Counted from the stretch's first letter, positions 1-8,875 are shown. The stretch: DNA of 64,000 nt from Candidatus Thermochlorobacter aerophilus (GCA_002794105.1 PHFL01000065.1:46617-110616), one strand, 5' to 3'. Program-made: numbers and translations. The notes: a model not told the origin generated them from the sequence alone.

Positions 1-1
1 A

Positions 2-319
2 CAAAAGCAACGCCTCTCTATTGCCCGAGCCTTGCTCTGCCAGCCGAAAATTTTAATTCTGGACGACTCACTCTGTGCTGTGGATACTCACACAGAAGAC
101 ACCATTCTAAACCGCTTGCAAGCCGCCACTACTGCCATGACCGTGATTTTAATCAGCCACCGTATTTCTACTGTCCAGCATGCTGACCACATCATCGTGC
201 TCGATAACGGCGAACTCGTTGAAAGTGGCACGCACGATGAGCTACTGGCTAAAGATGGGCTCTACGCCGCGCTCTATCGCAAACAGCTGCTTGAAGAAGA
301 ACTTTCCACACTGGAATGA
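2..319 (+). CDS. ABC exporter ATP-binding subunit, C-terminal fragment
   Basis: The gene enters from the left edge, so only the last 105 residues are seen. The reading frame is open from base 2. It begins just after the ABC signature, with QRLSIARAL, followed by Walker B (LILDD), a D-loop (SLCAVDT) and the switch histidine in LISHR. The tail [18 protein letters not shown] is typical of MsbA/MdlB-type fused exporters, where the membrane domain precedes the ATPase. The substrate cannot be told. It lies 12 bp upstream of the polysaccharide deacetylase gene and may share its transcript. Family assignment is firm; the subfamily is inference. Confidence 0.9.
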   Translation, partial: QKQRLSIARALLCQPKILILDDSLCAVDTHTEDTILNRLQAATTAMTVILISHRISTVQHADHIIVLDNGELVESGTHDELLAKDGLYAALYRKQLLEEELSTLE

Positions 320-331
320 TGAAGTGTAGCT

Positions 332-1123
332 ATGTTCGGTCTTGCTTCAGCTGCCATAGGGGTTGCCATATCTACCTTACGCTCATGGCTTTGGCTCTCG
401 CCCCAGCATAGAACCCGCACAACCCTCGTGGTATTGATGTATCACAAGATTTCTGACCGCACCTGCGACGCCCTTACAGTCCGACAGCGTGACTTTGCCG
501 CACAACTGCACTGGCTCGCGCAAAATGGCTACACACCCATTTCATTTGCAGAACTTATCGCTTACCATTTGCACCAAACCAACTTGCCCCAAAAACCTAT
601 CATTCTTAGCTTTGATGACAACTACCACAACAACTTTGTGTTGGCTTATCCCCTGCTCAAGCAGCTTGGGTTTAAGGCAACGGTCTTCGTGCCTGTTGGA
701 TATGTTGGCAAAACCAATGCATGGGACGATGGCTCTGAGCCACTGATGTCCTACGAGACCATGCGGCAGATGACTGACCTGATTGAGTTTGGCATTCATT
801 CGCATTCGCACAAAGACTATCGCACGCTGACGGCTGATGAAATTGCCGCCGATATTGCTGCCGCCAGCCGAACTGCGGCTGAAAGTGGATTTCCCTATTC
901 ACCGATTTTTGCCTACCCATACGGTGGGCTACCGAAAAACCCGGTCTTGCGTCGGCAGGTCAAAACCTTGCTGGAGCGTCATGGGTTTCTTTGTGCCGCA
1001 CGCATCAAAGGCACAGCAAATACTTTGCCCCTGCGTGATAGATATGAAATTTGCCGTATTGGCATTTCAGGCTACGACACCTTAGACGATTTTATTGCCA
1101 AGCTCGAGAACGGTAAAGCATAG
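332..1123 (+). CDS. polysaccharide deacetylase family protein
   Basis: This is a predicted carbohydrate esterase family 4 (NodB-fold) protein of 263 residues that would remove N- or O-acetyl groups from a surface glycan. After a hydrophobic N-terminal segment comes LVVLMYHKI (about 32-40), the usual opening of the domain. Motif 1 is SFDDN (93-97; normally TFDDG) with the catalytic Asp pair D95/D96. Motif 2 is HSHSH with metal ligands H156 and H160. FAYPYGG near 215 matches motif 3. The N-terminal hydrophobic stretch suggests a membrane anchor. It sits between an ABC exporter ATPase and a histidine kinase, which fits cell-envelope work. The substrate is unknown. Confidence 0.88.
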   Translation: MFGLASAAIGVAISTLRSWLWLSPQHRTRTTLVVLMYHKISDRTCDALTVRQRDFAAQLHWLAQNGYTPISFAELIAYHLHQTNLPQKPIILSFDDNYHNNFVLAYPLLKQLGFKATVFVPVGYVGKTNAWDDGSEPLMSYETMRQMTDLIEFGIHSHSHKDYRTLTADEIAADIAAASRTAAESGFPYSPIFAYPYGGLPKNPVLRRQVKTLLERHGFLCAARIKGTANTLPLRDRYEICRIGISGYDTLDDFIAKLENGKA

Positions 1124-1130
1124 CTCTACG

Positions 1131-2315
1131 ATGAGCAGCACAACTCTCAAAGGTGGGTTCATCCTGATAGCTGTCATCGGCGCTATTGTGGTGTTTGCTT
1201 TCACGCAGCAACTTATTAGCAAAGTGCGTGAGCAGCAGCGCCAGAAAGTTGACCTGTGGGTCAAATCGCTCAAAATGCTCGTCGACACAGAGAACACCAG
1301 CGAGATTTCGTTTCTCTTTACAGAAATTGTTAGCGTCATTGATTTTCCAGCCATTCTTTCTGACAGCGCCATGACGCCACTGACTTGGCGCAATGTTAAG
1401 CTCGATACCACCTTGCCATACTCGGCACAGATGCAATACTTGCGAAAGCTCATCGCCGAAATGGATGAGCAATATCCGCCCGTAGAAGTGCGCCTCAATT
1501 CCCATACTGTGCAGTATGTCCACTACGGCGATTCTGATTTGGTCAAAGCCTTGCAAATTGCGCCCGTGCTGTTGGGCATCGGCGTCGGCATGTTCATTTT
1601 GATTGCTTATCTCACCTTCAGCTACATTCGACGCACGGAAACCTCAAGCATTTGGGTGGGCATGGCAAAGGAAACGGCTCATCAACTTGGCACACCACTC
1701 TCATCACTGATGGGCTGGATTGAATTGCTCAAACATGCCAGCGACAATCCTGAACGGCAAGCCCAGATTATCTTCGAGATGCAAACTGATGTCAATCGGC
1801 TGAACCGTGTGGCGACACGCTTTTCCAAAATTGGCTCAAAGGTTACGGTCTCTCCAGAATGCGTTGCAGAGGTCATCAATAGCGTATTCGACTACTACCG
1901 CACTCGGCTGCCGCAGATGGGCAAAAATATCTCCCTTGAAGTCTCTGATGCCTCTGATGTGCGCGTGCCCATGAATCGTGAATTGATGGAATGGGTGTTT
2001 GAGAATCTTACCAAAAATAGCATTGACGCTATTGAGCGCCAACAGGGACGGATACAAGCTCGCATTACCGCTGAAGACCGCTATGTTGTTATTGACCTAA
2101 GCGACGATGGCAAAGGCATTGAAGCCCAATATCGTGCCGAGATTTTTCGTCCGGGCTTTACCACCAAACCGCGCGGCTGGGGGTTAGGACTGACGCTGGC
2201 TAAGCGCATCGTAGAAGATTATCATGGCGGCAAACTCCTTCTCAAAGAGACGGCGGTCGACAAAGGCACAACCTTTCGGATTAAACTGCCACGCTACACC
2301 CTGCGCCAATCCTAA
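1131..2315 (+). CDS. membrane sensor histidine kinase
   Basis: With the ATG at 1131 this is 394 residues. An in-frame ATG at 1095 would overlap the deacetylase by 29 bp, so I prefer 1131. Two membrane segments (about 9-27 and 142-165) bracket a periplasmic sensor region of about 110 residues. The H-box ETAHQLGTPLSSL carries the phospho-acceptor H184. The ATPase domain shows the N-box ENLTKNSIDAIE, G1 DLSDDGKGI and G2 GWGLGLTLAKRIV. There is no receiver domain, and no response-regulator gene lies beside it, so its partner must be elsewhere. The sensed signal is unknown. An NtrY-like HATPase arrangement is possible. Confidence 0.9.
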   Translation: MSSTTLKGGFILIAVIGAIVVFAFTQQLISKVREQQRQKVDLWVKSLKMLVDTENTSEISFLFTEIVSVIDFPAILSDSAMTPLTWRNVKLDTTLPYSAQMQYLRKLIAEMDEQYPPVEVRLNSHTVQYVHYGDSDLVKALQIAPVLLGIGVGMFILIAYLTFSYIRRTETSSIWVGMAKETAHQLGTPLSSLMGWIELLKHASDNPERQAQIIFEMQTDVNRLNRVATRFSKIGSKVTVSPECVAEVINSVFDYYRTRLPQMGKNISLEVSDASDVRVPMNRELMEWVFENLTKNSIDAIERQQGRIQARITAEDRYVVIDLSDDGKGIEAQYRAEIFRPGFTTKPRGWGLGLTLAKRIVEDYHGGKLLLKETAVDKGTTFRIKLPRYTLRQS

Positions 2316-2339
2316 GGCGACCTGTTGGCGGCAATTGAT

Positions 2340-2357
2340 GAAATTTTCCTAAATTTC
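2340..2357. repeat. AT-rich inverted repeat upstream of hppD
   Basis: GAAATTT and AAATTTC form a perfect 7-bp inverted repeat around a 4-base centre, in the 89-bp gap between the kinase stop and the hppD start. It could be an operator or part of a promoter, but AT-rich palindromes also arise by chance. Confidence 0.3.
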
Positions 2358-2404
2358 TCGGCGCTACAAAGTCATCTTTCGTCAATTAACTCATTTGCAC
2401 AGCT

Positions 2405-3526
2405 ATGCAAGCGACTGAATCCGCTCATGCACCTGCCACAGCAACGGCGTTACGACTTCATGATTTTGACCATATCGAGTTTTATGTCGGTAACGCCAAG
2501 CAAGCCGCGCATTTTTATCGTCTTGCCTTCGGTTTTGACATCGTAGCTTACTGTGGTCCAGAGACTGGCGTGCGCGATAGAGCCTCTTACCTATTGCAAC
2601 AAGGCAAAATTCGTTTTGTGCTCACCTCACCACTTTCACCAGATTCTGACATTGCTGAGCATATCAAGCTACATGGCGACGGCGTCAGAGATATTGCCTT
2701 CGAAGTCAGTGATGCCGTGGCAGCGTACGAAACCGTAGTTGCACGTGGCGCCAAGAGTGTCCATGAGCCAATGACCTTTTCTGATGAACATGGCACATTA
2801 GTTCGTGCCGCTGTTCATACCTTCGGCGACACTATTCACAGTTTTATTGAGCGCAAATCCTACAAAGCGTTCTTGCCGCACTTTGTACCATATGCCTCGA
2901 ACCTGCCTTCACAATCTGTTGGGCTAAAGGCAATTGACCACATCGTCGGCAATGTGGATTGGTATCAGATGGAAACTTGGGTCAAGTTCTATGAAAATGT
3001 CTTTGATTTTCACCAGTTTCAGAGCTTCGACGATAAAGACATCTCTACAGAGTTTTCAGCACTGCGCTCCAAGGTAATGACTGATGTCAGCGAACGCATC
3101 AAAATACCAATTAACGAACCAGCTGAAGGGAAAAAGAAGTCGCAAATTGAGGAGTATGTTCAATTCTATCGTGGGGCTGGGGTGCAGCACATTGCTTTGC
3201 TGACCGATGATATTCTCCGCACGGTTCAAGCATTGCGAGCGCGGGGCATAGAGTTTATCAGCGTGCCTGCAACCTACTACGATACGCTGCTTGAGCGCGT
3301 GCCCGAAGTGCGAGAACCACTTGCCGAACTCAAAGCCCAGCATATTTTGGTAGATAAAGATGAACATGGCTATATGCTTCAAATATTCACAAAGCCCGTG
3401 CAAGACCGTCCTACACTGTTTTATGAAATTATCCAACGTCGTGGCTCGAAGAGCTTTGGCAAGGGCAATTTCAAGGCACTCTTTGAAGCCATTGAGCGCG
3501 ACCAAGCCGCGCGTGGGAATCTCTAA
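2405..3526 (+). CDS. hppD: 4-hydroxyphenylpyruvate dioxygenase
   Basis: This non-haem iron(II) enzyme converts 4-hydroxyphenylpyruvate and O2 to homogentisate, in tyrosine breakdown or as a step to tocopherol and plastoquinone. The 373 residues give the two tandem vicinal-oxygen-chelate domains. The iron triad is visible as H179 (AIDHIVGNV), H262 (GVQHIALLT) and E341 (TLFYEIIQRRG). The C-terminus GNFKALFEAIERDQAARG is the family hallmark that closes the active site. It stands alone after an 89-bp gap and is followed by a hairpin. An FAH-family gene lies 0.7 kb downstream, which fits tyrosine catabolism, but no homogentisate dioxygenase is in the window. Confidence 0.96.
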   Translation: MQATESAHAPATATALRLHDFDHIEFYVGNAKQAAHFYRLAFGFDIVAYCGPETGVRDRASYLLQQGKIRFVLTSPLSPDSDIAEHIKLHGDGVRDIAFEVSDAVAAYETVVARGAKSVHEPMTFSDEHGTLVRAAVHTFGDTIHSFIERKSYKAFLPHFVPYASNLPSQSVGLKAIDHIVGNVDWYQMETWVKFYENVFDFHQFQSFDDKDISTEFSALRSKVMTDVSERIKIPINEPAEGKKKSQIEEYVQFYRGAGVQHIALLTDDILRTVQALRARGIEFISVPATYYDTLLERVPEVREPLAELKAQHILVDKDEHGYMLQIFTKPVQDRPTLFYEIIQRRGSKSFGKGNFKALFEAIERDQAARGNL

Positions 3527-3530
3527 TTTC

Positions 3531-3552
3531 AAGAACTTTTGAAGAAGTTCTT
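3531..3552 (+). repeat. hairpin immediately after hppD
   Basis: AAGAACTT and AAGTTCTT form a perfect 8-bp stem with the loop TTGAAG, starting 4 bases after the hppD stop. No T-run follows it, so it is not a standard intrinsic terminator. It may stabilise the hppD mRNA 3' end or attenuate readthrough into the thioredoxin gene, whose start lies 9 bases beyond. Confidence 0.5.
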
Positions 3553-3561
3553 CGTTACACT

Positions 3562-4128
3562 ATGCGCAGTCAATCAAAAAATTATCTAAATGGTATGAAA
3601 CCATTACGCACATTTGCTCCAATACTTGCACTTGCGCTATTGGCATTCGGTTTTGCAGCTTATCATCTCTCTACAGCGACAGTTATTGCACGACACGCAG
3701 AGCCCGTGCTTGCGCCTGCTTTTACACTTGAGACCGTTGATGGCAAAAAGGTGAGTCTATCGGATTTCAAAGGCAAAGGCGTAATTGTCAACTTTTGGGC
3801 GACGTGGTGCCCACCTTGCCGCAAAGAAATCCCAGACATGATTGAATTGCAAAAGGCGTATGCAGGCAAGTTTAGCTTCATTGGCATTGCAGTCAACGAT
3901 AAGCTGGAAAATGTAGTAGCATATGTTAAAGAAAAAGGTATCAATTACCCAGTGGCAATGGGTAATGAAAAGGTGGTAGTAGACTACGGGAAATTGTTAG
4001 AAGGCGGACAAATTCGCGGCATTCCAACTTCATTTGCCATCAATTCCAAGGGGGAAATCGTTACTGCCTTTGTTGGTGCTCGTGATAAGCATGCTTTCGA
4101 GTCAGTCATTCAGCGCCTTGTTCAGTAA
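3562..4128 (+). CDS. TlpA/ResA-like membrane-anchored thioredoxin
   Basis: This is a predicted extracytoplasmic thiol-disulfide protein of 188 residues. One N-terminal hydrophobic segment (about 18-35) would anchor or export it. A thioredoxin fold follows with the redox motif WCPPC (C83 and C86) and the cis-proline GIPTS. WCPPC is typical of TlpA, ResA and CcmG, which keep cytochrome c apoprotein or copper-centre cysteines reduced. An alternative ATG at 3595 would give 177 residues starting MKPLR and a cleaner signal anchor. No cytochrome maturation genes are adjacent, so the client protein is unknown. Confidence 0.88.
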   Translation: MRSQSKNYLNGMKPLRTFAPILALALLAFGFAAYHLSTATVIARHAEPVLAPAFTLETVDGKKVSLSDFKGKGVIVNFWATWCPPCRKEIPDMIELQKAYAGKFSFIGIAVNDKLENVVAYVKEKGINYPVAMGNEKVVVDYGKLLEGGQIRGIPTSFAINSKGEIVTAFVGARDKHAFESVIQRLVQ

Positions 4129-4187
4129 CTGCTGAATGACCCTTCAGCTGCATTGCAGTCTAAGATTTGCACTGAGAGCCGCTTGCC

Positions 4188-5063
4188 ATGAAGCTTTGCA
4201 CTTTTCGTCATCCACACACGGGCGCTGAACATGTTGGCTGTGTCGTTGATGAGCAAGTGTTTCCGACACAGTTCCAATCCATGCTGACACTTTTAGAAAC
4301 CTGCCAGAATGATTTTTCTCGCATTGAGCTACAACCGTCAGCTTTTGACTTGAGCAGTGTGGAACTGCTGGCTTGTGTGCCGCGTCCGAAGTCGTTGCGC
4401 GATTTCTATGCGTTTGAAACTCATGTTCGGCAGGCGCGTCAAAAGCGCGGTTTAGATGTGCCGCCCGAATGGTACGAATTCCCAGCGTTCTACTTTTCAA
4501 ATCATCACGCCATTACGGCGCCGTTTGCACCTGTCAAAAAGCCCCGTCATTCGCATATGCTCGACTACGAACTGGAAATGGCATGTGTAATTGGCAAAGA
4601 TGGCATGGATATTTCCCGAGAGGCGGCAGAGGACTACATTGCTGGCTACTGCATCATGAATGATTGGTCAATTCGTGATGAGCAGATGCGCGAAGTCAAA
4701 ATTGGATTGGGTCCAGCAAAGGCGAAAGACTTTGCCACCACACTTGGTGCCTTTCTTGTCACCAAAGATGAACTTGCAGATAGGAAAGCTGGCAAGGGAT
4801 TTGATTTGGAGATGGAGGTGTTTGTCAACGGCAAGCGATACGGCGGAGGTAATTTCAAGACCATTTACTATTCATTTGCTGAAATGATTGAGCGCGCCTC
4901 TCGTGATGTGATGCTCTATGCAGGCGATGTGATTGGTAGCGGTACAGTGGGCACAGGTTGCTTGCTGGAACTCGATAACTCTCGCTTTCCTTATCTCGAG
5001 ATTGGCGATGTGGTTGAAATGCGTATTGAGCGCTTGGGCATGATTCGCAATCAGGTGGTGTGA
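4188..5063 (+). CDS. fumarylacetoacetate hydrolase family protein
   Basis: This 291-residue protein has the FAH C-terminal fold. The metal-binding stretch DYELEMACVIG places E128 and E130. NDWSIRDEQMRE gives D159. GPAKAKDF and GSGTVGTG are the other conserved blocks. Members cleave C-C bonds in fumarylacetoacetate, isomerise hydroxymuconate-type acids, or decarboxylate acylpyruvates. HPPD nearby makes a role as the last enzyme of tyrosine breakdown attractive. However, the length and motifs also fit the broader FAHD1/HpcE-like group, so the substrate is inferred only from context. It has its own 59-bp upstream gap. Confidence 0.85.
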   Translation: MKLCTFRHPHTGAEHVGCVVDEQVFPTQFQSMLTLLETCQNDFSRIELQPSAFDLSSVELLACVPRPKSLRDFYAFETHVRQARQKRGLDVPPEWYEFPAFYFSNHHAITAPFAPVKKPRHSHMLDYELEMACVIGKDGMDISREAAEDYIAGYCIMNDWSIRDEQMREVKIGLGPAKAKDFATTLGAFLVTKDELADRKAGKGFDLEMEVFVNGKRYGGGNFKTIYYSFAEMIERASRDVMLYAGDVIGSGTVGTGCLLELDNSRFPYLEIGDVVEMRIERLGMIRNQVV

Positions 5064-5159
5064 GTGACTTACACAGCGCCGTACTGGCCTACACATTGGT
5101 TCCCGCTAGAGATTGTCGTAAATTGAGCACTTTCTTTAAGCAAACTGAAGAGAGGGCTC

Positions 5160-6014
5160 ATGGCAAAGACCATCAATGTGTTTTTCATGGCTGATATTGT
5201 CGGGCAACCCGGCGTCGATATTGTCGTCAAGTTACTCAAAGGCTACATCCAGAAATACGATGTGCATTTTACCATTTGCAATGGCGAAAATGCTTATCAC
5301 GGCAAAGGCATGAGCGCTGAAATTTTGCATCAACTCCGTTCCGTAGGTGTCGATGTCGTTTCAGGTGGAAATCATATCTGGGATAACTTCAAGTTTCACG
5401 AAGTGCTCAAGCGCGACCCTAATGTGCTGCGCCCGATGAACTATCCAAAGGGCACTTGGGGCACCGGCATGGGCGTCTACAATCTGCCGAAAGGACTTGG
5501 CAAAATCGCTGTGCTGAACCTGCAAGGTCGCACCTTCATGTACACAATTGACTGCCCGTTTCGCACAGCAGACTGGGCACTGGAAAAGTTGAAAGATGTC
5601 AAGTATATCATCGTTGATATGCACGCTGAAGCTACAGCGGAAAAAGTGGCAATGGGCTGGTATCTCGATGGACGCGTCTCTGCTGTGATGGGCTCGCATT
5701 CGCATGTTCCTACTGCCGATGAGCGTATTTTGCCAAAAGGCACGGGCTACTGCACCGACATTGGCATGACCGGTCCATATGACTCTGTAATCGGCATGGT
5801 TACCAAGTCAGCCATTGACCGCTTCATCTACCAAACTCCACACAAGTATGAATGTGCTACCAATGATGTGCGACTCTGCGCCATGCTCATTCAGCTTGAC
5901 CCTGAAACTGGCAAATGTGTCCGCTTAGAGCGCATCATCTATCCTGAATTTCCGAAAACTGCATCGTATGCCAAACCTGCTACGCCATCTGAACTTTCTC
6001 CTTCCACATCTTGA
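5160..6014 (+). CDS. YmdB-family metallophosphoesterase (predicted 2',3'-cyclic nucleotide phosphodiesterase)
   Basis: The 284-residue protein matches the TIGR00282/YmdB family throughout, apart from a short Pro/Ser/Thr-rich tail. The dimetal-site motifs are ADIVGQPG, NGEN, GGNHIWD, DMHAEAT and GSHSHVPTAD. Bacillus YmdB hydrolyses cyclic nucleotides and affects biofilm versus motility decisions and RNA levels. The start has a purine-rich ribosome site (GAGAGGG) about 4 bases upstream. The 3' end overlaps the next ORF by 47 bp if that gene uses its ATG. The function in this organism is inferred from the family. Confidence 0.93.
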   Translation: MAKTINVFFMADIVGQPGVDIVVKLLKGYIQKYDVHFTICNGENAYHGKGMSAEILHQLRSVGVDVVSGGNHIWDNFKFHEVLKRDPNVLRPMNYPKGTWGTGMGVYNLPKGLGKIAVLNLQGRTFMYTIDCPFRTADWALEKLKDVKYIIVDMHAEATAEKVAMGWYLDGRVSAVMGSHSHVPTADERILPKGTGYCTDIGMTGPYDSVIGMVTKSAIDRFIYQTPHKYECATNDVRLCAMLIQLDPETGKCVRLERIIYPEFPKTASYAKPATPSELSPSTS

Positions 6015-6936
6015 GCAATATGCGTTGAAGTGTGTTCTGACTCTGGGGGCGCTCCTGTCGGTCTTCTCTGCAGTAGCTTGTGCACAGTCGCTTGATACGC
6101 TGGTGGTGCTCTATACAGGCGGCGCATTCGGTTACCTTGAGGCTTGTCCGTGTTCCAAAGAAAACTTAGGTGGGCTGGCACGGCGCGCAACCGTGATTCA
6201 ACAGGCACGTGCCGCGTTCGGCGATAAGGTGGTGCTTGTCGATGCAGGCAATCAATTTCCCACTTATCCAAAGTCAGCGCAAGAAGCCCAACTCTTAGCC
6301 CAGCTTCTTGGCGATATGCACTACGATGCGCTTAATCTCGCCGAATATGATTTTACCTACGGGCTGACATTTGCTCAACAGACGCTTTCTGCCTTGCCTA
6401 CTGTCTCCGTCAATGTCTGCAGCACCGCTGGGCAAGCGCTGGCGCCAAAATATCGCCTCAAAACCGTCGGAGCGTTGCGTGTTGCCTTTCTGGGCTTGCT
6501 GACCGAAAGCGCACTCTCAAGTGCCAACGAAATGGCTCAACGCAGCATCCGTCTTCTGCCTGCTACTGCCGCACTTGCTCACGCTTTGGACTCGCTTGCG
6601 CATGAACGCCCCGATGTTATCATCCTGCTGCTACGCACGCAGGACATTGGTTACGAAAAAATGCTTGCTGAAAAATTTCCACAGCTTTCTGTCATCATCT
6701 CAAACTCGCCGGACTTGATGACGAATCCACCCACGGCGTTCGGTCAATGTCTTGCGCTGACTGCAGGCAACGATGGCGAATACATTGGTCAGCTTATGCT
6801 TATCTTCAACGGGCGCGAAAGAATTGCGGCACAGAGCACCTTAGTGGCGCTCTCGCCCAAAGTGGCAAGCGACAAAAAAATTGCTGAAAGAATTCAAGCC
6901 TTCAAACAAGCACAAAAAAGAAAGTCATCACCATGA
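5968..6936 (+). CDS. secreted 5'-nucleotidase-like protein lacking metal ligands
   Basis: The 322-residue product resembles bacterial 5'-nucleotidase/UshA-type phosphoesterases in order and spacing: [37 protein letters not shown]. The usual metal ligands appear substituted: Asp and His of the first motif are Gly and Phe, DAGD is DAGN, GNHE is lost, and no GHxH is visible. It may be a binding protein rather than an enzyme. The ATG at 5968 overlaps the YmdB gene by 47 bp. A TTG at 6025 would instead begin [11 protein letters not shown], a near-ideal signal peptide ending AVACAQS, so 6025 may be the true start. The stop overlaps hisI by 4 bp. Confidence 0.75.
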   Translation: MPNLLRHLNFLLPHLEQYALKCVLTLGALLSVFSAVACAQSLDTLVVLYTGGAFGYLEACPCSKENLGGLARRATVIQQARAAFGDKVVLVDAGNQFPTYPKSAQEAQLLAQLLGDMHYDALNLAEYDFTYGLTFAQQTLSALPTVSVNVCSTAGQALAPKYRLKTVGALRVAFLGLLTESALSSANEMAQRSIRLLPATAALAHALDSLAHERPDVIILLLRTQDIGYEKMLAEKFPQLSVIISNSPDLMTNPPTAFGQCLALTAGNDGEYIGQLMLIFNGRERIAAQSTLVALSPKVASDKKIAERIQAFKQAQKRKSSP

Positions 6937-7346
6937 GTTCGAGCACGCCATACGACGATTTTCTTGCGGCGGTCAAATTCGATGCCGATGGACTTGTGCC
7001 TGTGATTGCACAAGATGCACATACTGGGAAAGTGCTTATGCTGGCATACATGAATCGCGAAAGTTTGCTCATTACGCTGACTGAAAGAAAAGCCTGCTAC
7101 TGGAGTCGCAGCCGAAAAGAACTCTGGCGCAAAGGTGCAACATCGGGCAATACACAAGATGTGCAAGAAGTTCTTCTCGATTGCGATGGAGATGCAATTG
7201 TGTTGAAAATCACTCAGAAAGGCGGTGCATGCCACACAGGGTATGAATCATGCTTTTATCGCCGCCTTGCTCCAGATGGCTCGCTGCAAATTTGCGACCG
7301 CATTGTCTTCGATGCCGTAACCACCTACGGCAAAGTGAAAACTTAA
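6933..7346 (+). CDS. hisI: phosphoribosyl-AMP cyclohydrolase
   Basis: HisI opens the purine ring of phosphoribosyl-AMP in the third step of histidine biosynthesis. The 137 residues are the stand-alone cyclohydrolase without a HisE domain. Diagnostic stretches are [25 protein letters not shown], the metal-binding DCDGDA, and the zinc cysteines in [14 protein letters not shown]. Its ATG overlaps the upstream stop in ATGA, implying translational coupling to the nucleotidase-like gene. No other his gene is nearby. Confidence 0.96.
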   Translation: MSSSTPYDDFLAAVKFDADGLVPVIAQDAHTGKVLMLAYMNRESLLITLTERKACYWSRSRKELWRKGATSGNTQDVQEVLLDCDGDAIVLKITQKGGACHTGYESCFYRRLAPDGSLQICDRIVFDAVTTYGKVKT

Positions 7347-7413
7347 TTTTTGCAACGTAGGTTGTATCAGCTAGCAGTGTGAGCAAGCTCTTGAACCCTT
7401 GATTTAGCAAACC

Positions 7414-8139
7414 ATGTCTTCATCATTTGTAAAAGCCAAAGCATTAGCGGAGCAAAAGTCGCATGAGCGAATTCAAGCCATGTTTGATGAAATTGCTCCG
7501 GTGTATGACTTTCTGAACCGTGTGTTGAGCTTTGGCTTAGATTGGCACTGGCGCAAAGTTGCGCTGCGCATGGCTTATCGGCTGCTTCCGCCTTTGCGTC
7601 CCATTGCCGCGCTCGATGTAGCAACTGGCACGGGCGATTTTGCTTTGCTTTTGCGCACATTGCCGCAGGCTGGCGTCGTTGGCATAGACCTTTCTGAAGA
7701 GATGCTTCGCCGTGCGCGCCGCAAAGTACCAGAGGCTCGTTTCATGCGTGCGGCTGCAGAAGCCTTACCATTTGAGGATGGCTCGTTTGACCTTGTAACC
7801 GTCGGTTTTGGCGCACGCAATTTCCAAGACTTGGAAAAAGGCTTATCGGAAATTCACCGCGTGCTCAAACCGGGGGGTGTAGCAGCCTTCCTTGAACCAA
7901 TGATTCCAAGGCAGCGCACTTTCAGACGGATTTACCTTGCCTATTTCAAGCACATCCTACCGCAGATTGCTCGACTGTTCAGCACATCAGATTTTGCATA
8001 TCAGTATTTGCCACTTTCCGTTGAGACTTTTCCGCAGGGTGAAGCATTTTTGGAAAAATTGGGTCGCGCTCGCTTTTCAAGCGGCTGGCAATATGCCTTG
8101 ACCTACGAGACTGCTATTCTCTACATCGCTCAAAAGTAA
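7414..8139 (+). CDS. menG: demethylmenaquinone/ubiquinone C-methyltransferase
   Basis: This class I SAM methyltransferase adds the ring methyl in the last step of menaquinone synthesis (MenG; UbiE in organisms with ubiquinone). The 241 residues contain the family signature YDFLNRVLSFGLDWHWR, the SAM motif ALDVATGTGDFA, LPFEDGSFDLVTVGFGARN and the C-terminal family motif HRVLKPGGV. A Chlorobiota-like host would use menaquinone, so menG is the likelier role. A 67-bp gap separates it from hisI. The alpha/beta hydrolase gene follows after 17 bp. Confidence 0.94.
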   Translation: MSSSFVKAKALAEQKSHERIQAMFDEIAPVYDFLNRVLSFGLDWHWRKVALRMAYRLLPPLRPIAALDVATGTGDFALLLRTLPQAGVVGIDLSEEMLRRARRKVPEARFMRAAAEALPFEDGSFDLVTVGFGARNFQDLEKGLSEIHRVLKPGGVAAFLEPMIPRQRTFRRIYLAYFKHILPQIARLFSTSDFAYQYLPLSVETFPQGEAFLEKLGRARFSSGWQYALTYETAILYIAQK

Positions 8140-8156
8140 TTCTTGCGTGGTCTCGC

Positions 8157-8798
8157 ATGTCGTTTTCAAAAATGCTCTTCTTAAATGGCGAAGCAGGGAA
8201 ACTGGAAGCCATTTTCAATCCTGTAGCGACGCCAAAGTTTTTGGCAGTAGTCTGTCATCCGCATCCGCTCTATCAAGGGACGATGCACAATAAAGTTGTA
8301 GTTACGGCGGCACGCACGTTGCATGAATTAGGAGGCGCAGTGCTGCGCTTCAACTTTCGTGGGGTGATGGCAAGTGAAGGGCATTATGCCGATGGCATTG
8401 GTGAGCAGCAAGATGTTAAAGCGGCTGTAGAGTTTCTCATCGCGACGCATCAGGGTATGCGTGTGCCAGTTGTCGTGGCTGGATTTTCTTTTGGGGCATG
8501 GGTTGGCTTGACATACGGAGCGACCGACTCACAGGTCACGCATCTTATCGGTATCGGATTGCCTACGCGACTTTTTGGGCAGATTCCTTTTGCAGACTCC
8601 AACAAACCGAAACTATTTGTCCATGGCACGGCTGATACTATTGCGTCTTTTGCAGATTTTCAAGCGCAGTATGCTCATCTGAGCGAGCCCAAAACTCTGC
8701 GCATGATTGAGGATGCCGACCACTTTTTTACGGGCAAACTTCACTTGCTGGCACAAGCTATTCATGACTGGATGAGCATACAGCTTTTGAAGAAGTAG
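8157..8798 (+). CDS. alpha/beta hydrolase (COG2945-like)
   Basis: This is a small serine hydrolase of 213 residues. Features are VCHPHPLYQGTMHNKVV, LRFNFRGV (oxyanion region) and the nucleophile elbow AGFSFGAWVG with Ser in GFSFG. An Asp in VHGTADT and a His in DADHFF complete the triad. This small family is widespread and of unknown substrate. It follows menG by 17 bp and precedes the arg promoter, so it is probably co-transcribed with menG. Confidence 0.85.
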   Translation: MSFSKMLFLNGEAGKLEAIFNPVATPKFLAVVCHPHPLYQGTMHNKVVVTAARTLHELGGAVLRFNFRGVMASEGHYADGIGEQQDVKAAVEFLIATHQGMRVPVVVAGFSFGAWVGLTYGATDSQVTHLIGIGLPTRLFGQIPFADSNKPKLFVHGTADTIASFADFQAQYAHLSEPKTLRMIEDADHFFTGKLHLLAQAIHDWMSIQLLKK

Positions 8799-8846
8799 TG
8801 CATTAGGAGCCCATCAGGTTCGGAAGAGTTTTGTGCAAAAAATCCT

Positions 8847-8875
8847 TTGCATAATTATGCATTTCCATGTATAAT
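8847..8875 (+). promoter_or_regulatory. sigma-70-type promoter of the arg cluster
   Basis: A -35 element TTGCAT (8847-8852) and a perfect -10 TATAAT (8870-8875) are separated by exactly 17 bases. Transcription would start near 8882, about 30 bases before the argC ATG. Both hexamers lie inside the ARG-box palindromes, so bound ArgR would block RNA polymerase directly. Confidence 0.75.

Noticed and set aside
3531..3552. Reading the hppD hairpin as an intrinsic terminator.
   Set aside because: The stem is AT-rich and is followed by CGTTACAC, not a T-run.
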